Below, piece by piece: positions 62,327 to 64,000 of a DNA stretch of 64,000 nucleotides; position 1 is the stretch's first letter, and each line of letters opens with the position of its first letter. The notes below the pieces were generated by a model that was not told where the DNA came from, did not search any database, and was given only the letters and a program-made list of their open reading frames with translations. Source of the stretch: Tamlana sp038148895 (lineage in GTDB: Bacteria > Bacteroidota > Bacteroidia > Flavobacteriales > Flavobacteriaceae); assembly GCA_038148895.1 (NCBI GenBank), contig JBBVGQ010000007.1, one strand, 5' to 3'. The position numbers and the translations under genes are program-made.

Positions 62327-64000
62327 ATGAAATTCTACATTAGCCTAATTGCCCTTTGTATTTTTAACATTTCCCTTATGCACAGCCAATGGACCAACCG
62401 TTATCCGCATGTTGATGGTTTTGGGCATCATGTTTATTTAGAAGGTTACGAACTGCCCATTTTAAATGCCGGCCCCACAGACCCGGCACCTTCACCAATA
62501 AATAGTCAATTGGTTTTTGCAGCAAAAGGTTGGCTTTGGCTAATGGAAACTGACTCAAAAACAGCCACAAGAATTACGGCCAGCGCACATTTAGACTCCA
62601 AACCAAATTGGTCGCCCGATGGCAAAAAAATTGTTTTTATTCGCGACAACAGCTTAGATACCGAAATTGTTCTTTTGGATTTAGAAACTAAAGCCGAAAC
62701 CGTTTTGGTAAATACCAAAGCATTGGATTTAGACCCGATTTTTTCTAGGGATGGGAACTATGTTTATTACGCGTCGGCAGATGTTGGCTCGCTTGACCTT
62801 TGGCGCATAGATTTATCAACCAACGAAAAACAGCTTATTACCAAGGAAGACCATTTGGAACGTTTGCCCATTCCAACCAATTCAAGCGAATGGTTGGTGT
62901 ACTTAAAAAAAGAAGGCTTTTCATATGACTCCATTGAATTGTTGAATACAGCGTCGAATGAGTCAAACCCGTTAGCAGAGGAAAATTTCACCTCACAAGC
63001 GGCTTTTTCATTATCGCCTGACAATCAAACCTTAGTATATACATGGCCAAGAGACGACTTTTACGAATTAAGGCTTTTGGACATCCTTACCCCAAAAAGC
63101 ACCCTTTTGCTCACAAAAAGCAACCATTTACCATTGGGGCCAAAGTTTAATGGCGACGGAACATGGGTGTATTATTATGAGTTTAATTCTGATGAGCGTT
63201 CGGAATTAAAACGCATCAGCGTCAATGGTGGAATGCCCGAAACCTTGGAAATTAACAATTGGGTTTGGAACGCCCCAACGGCAAAACTTAAAATTAAAAG
63301 CACCGTTGATGGAAAAGTTGATGCCGTACGTATGAGCATTACCGATAGTTTCGGTCACCCCGTTATTCCCGAAAATGGCATTGTTCATTCTGATGGGCAA
63401 AACGGTATTGTTTTCTTTTATTCGCCTGATGAGATTGAAATAGAAGCCCAAACAGGCGAGCTAACCATAACTGCGGTTCATGGTTTTTCGACGGTTAAAA
63501 CTACTGCGAAAATCAATTTGGATGAAAACACAAAAACTGCGGAAATCAACTTATCAAGTATTTGGGATGCCAACGCCAATGGATGGTATAGTGGGGACAA
63601 TCATTTTCACATCAATTATGGTGGCACCAGTCAGTTAGACCCCAATGATATTGTTCTGGATATAAAAGCAGAAGACCTTGATGCCGCTTTTCCTTTGTTG
63701 GCCAATTTAGGACAGCGCTTTTTACAACAAAACCTTTGGGGCTGGAAACGCGATGAAGCACCGCTCATTGCCTTTGGACAAGAAGTGCGCTCACATTTTC
63801 TTGGGCATTTGGGCCTAATAGGAACACAAGATTTGTATTGGCCTTGGGTTTGGGGGCCTCGCTATGATATTTATGGTCGTGATGACCGATTAAACGCAGA
63901 ACCCCTCAGGTTCGCAAAAAGTCAAAATGCATTAGGCGGTTATGTTCACCCCACAAGTGTTCAAAACCCATTGAGTGATGATGGAGCAAGATACATTCCC
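62327..64000 (+). CDS. PD40-repeat PHP-domain metallohydrolase (CehA/McbA-like), truncated by the window end
   Basis: An open frame of 558 codons from ATG 62327 runs off the window. After a signal peptide (about 1-22) it has TolB-like PD40 beta-propeller repeats (SKPNWSPDGKKIVFIRDN, LDPIFSRDGNYVYYASAD, FSLSPDNQTLVYTWP). The PHP-like metal segment SGDNHFHINYGG follows at about residue 425. This matches CehA/McbA-type metallohydrolases. The substrate is unknown, and most of the hydrolase domain lies outside. Confidence 0.85.
   Translation, partial: MKFYISLIALCIFNISLMHSQWTNRYPHVDGFGHHVYLEGYELPILNAGPTDPAPSPINSQLVFAAKGWLWLMETDSKTATRITASAHLDSKPNWSPDGKKIVFIRDNSLDTEIVLLDLETKAETVLVNTKALDLDPIFSRDGNYVYYASADVGSLDLWRIDLSTNEKQLITKEDHLERLPIPTNSSEWLVYLKKEGFSYDSIELLNTASNESNPLAEENFTSQAAFSLSPDNQTLVYTWPRDDFYELRLLDILTPKSTLLLTKSNHLPLGPKFNGDGTWVYYYEFNSDERSELKRISVNGGMPETLEINNWVWNAPTAKLKIKSTVDGKVDAVRMSITDSFGHPVIPENGIVHSDGQNGIVFFYSPDEIEIEAQTGELTITAVHGFSTVKTTAKINLDENTKTAEINLSSIWDANANGWYSGDNHFHINYGGTSQLDPNDIVLDIKAEDLDAAFPLLANLGQRFLQQNLWGWKRDEAPLIAFGQEVRSHFLGHLGLIGTQDLYWPWVWGPRYDIYGRDDRLNAEPLRFAKSQNALGGYVHPTSVQNPLSDDGARYIP

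Noticed and set aside
1..64000. CRISPR array, prophage or insertion sequence
   Set aside because: I found no regularly spaced direct repeats with unique spacers, and no transposase, integrase or phage structural gene.

Overview
The window is AT-rich chromosomal DNA from a member of the Bacteroidota, most likely a marine Flavobacteriaceae. The signs are promoter -7 boxes of the form TAnnTTTG ahead of many genes, little visible Shine-Dalgarno sequence, lineage-typical families (DUF1573, DUF6090, DUF6695, DUF6702, a DUF5103-type T9SS plug protein) and a complete Na+-translocating NADH:quinone reductase. I see no rRNA, prophage, insertion sequence or CRISPR array. There is one tRNA gene, tRNA-Gly(TCC). 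The species cannot be fixed from the sequence alone. Layout: 0-9 kb holds an orphan small gene, valS, a DUF1573 protein, a two-DTG aspartyl protease with a PDZ domain, an aminotransferase overlapping murB, and an ECF sigma/anti-sigma pair. 9-13 kb holds aqpZ and a tight four-gene operon (Cys-rich small protein, GT2 glycosyltransferase, sigma factor, NRAMP-like transporter). 13-21 kb holds lipA, a GAPDH gene, a TPR hybrid histidine kinase, lpxK, a Nif3-like protein with a zinc-ribbon-family coiled-coil protein, and msrA. 21-23 kb holds a methyltransferase, a lipoprotein and a 4Fe-4S/CDGSH protein. 23.2-31.1 kb is an eight-gene kynurenine degradation operon. 31-38 kb holds a second TPR hybrid kinase, a TatA-type gene, an M1 peptidase, a DUF6702 protein and a carboxypeptidase-like-domain protein. 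38-46.5 kb holds pepE, the tRNA, two divergent GNAT genes, an M48 peptidase, an ankyrin protein, gpmI, a HAD-like hydrolase, map, a methyltransferase and apbE with a conserved neighbour. 46.5-49.8 kb holds a gene remnant, a DASS/SLC13 permease, a DUF6090 protein and a Cys/His-rich protein. 49.8-56 kb is nqrABCDEF. 56-64 kb holds the T9SS plug protein, apaG, a DUF6695/NRDE pair, pruA, an orphan membrane protein and a PHP metallohydrolase cut by the window end. How the genes work together: kynU, kmo, a 3-hydroxyanthranilate dioxygenase, ACMSD, an aldehyde dehydrogenase and a RidA-type deaminase form a near-complete 2-aminomuconate route. No tryptophan dioxygenase or kynurenine formamidase lies in the window. 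NqrB and NqrC carry flavinylation motifs that need an ApbE-type transferase, and apbE lies about 3.7 kb beyond nqrF on the same strand, beyond three genes on the opposite strand. The most notable signals are: (i) an SDR in the kynurenine operon with Ser and Arg at the catalytic Tyr and Lys positions; (ii) an NRAMP-like transporter with neither metal-binding motif, in an operon with a sigma factor; (iii) a zinc-ribbon-family protein with no cysteine; (iv) a repeat-like segment in frame inside valS; (v) several short repeat families at junctions inside the kynurenine and nqr operons; (vi) cassette-like motifs beside two orphan genes; and (vii) a GNAT gene whose conserved N-terminus lies upstream of any standard start codon.
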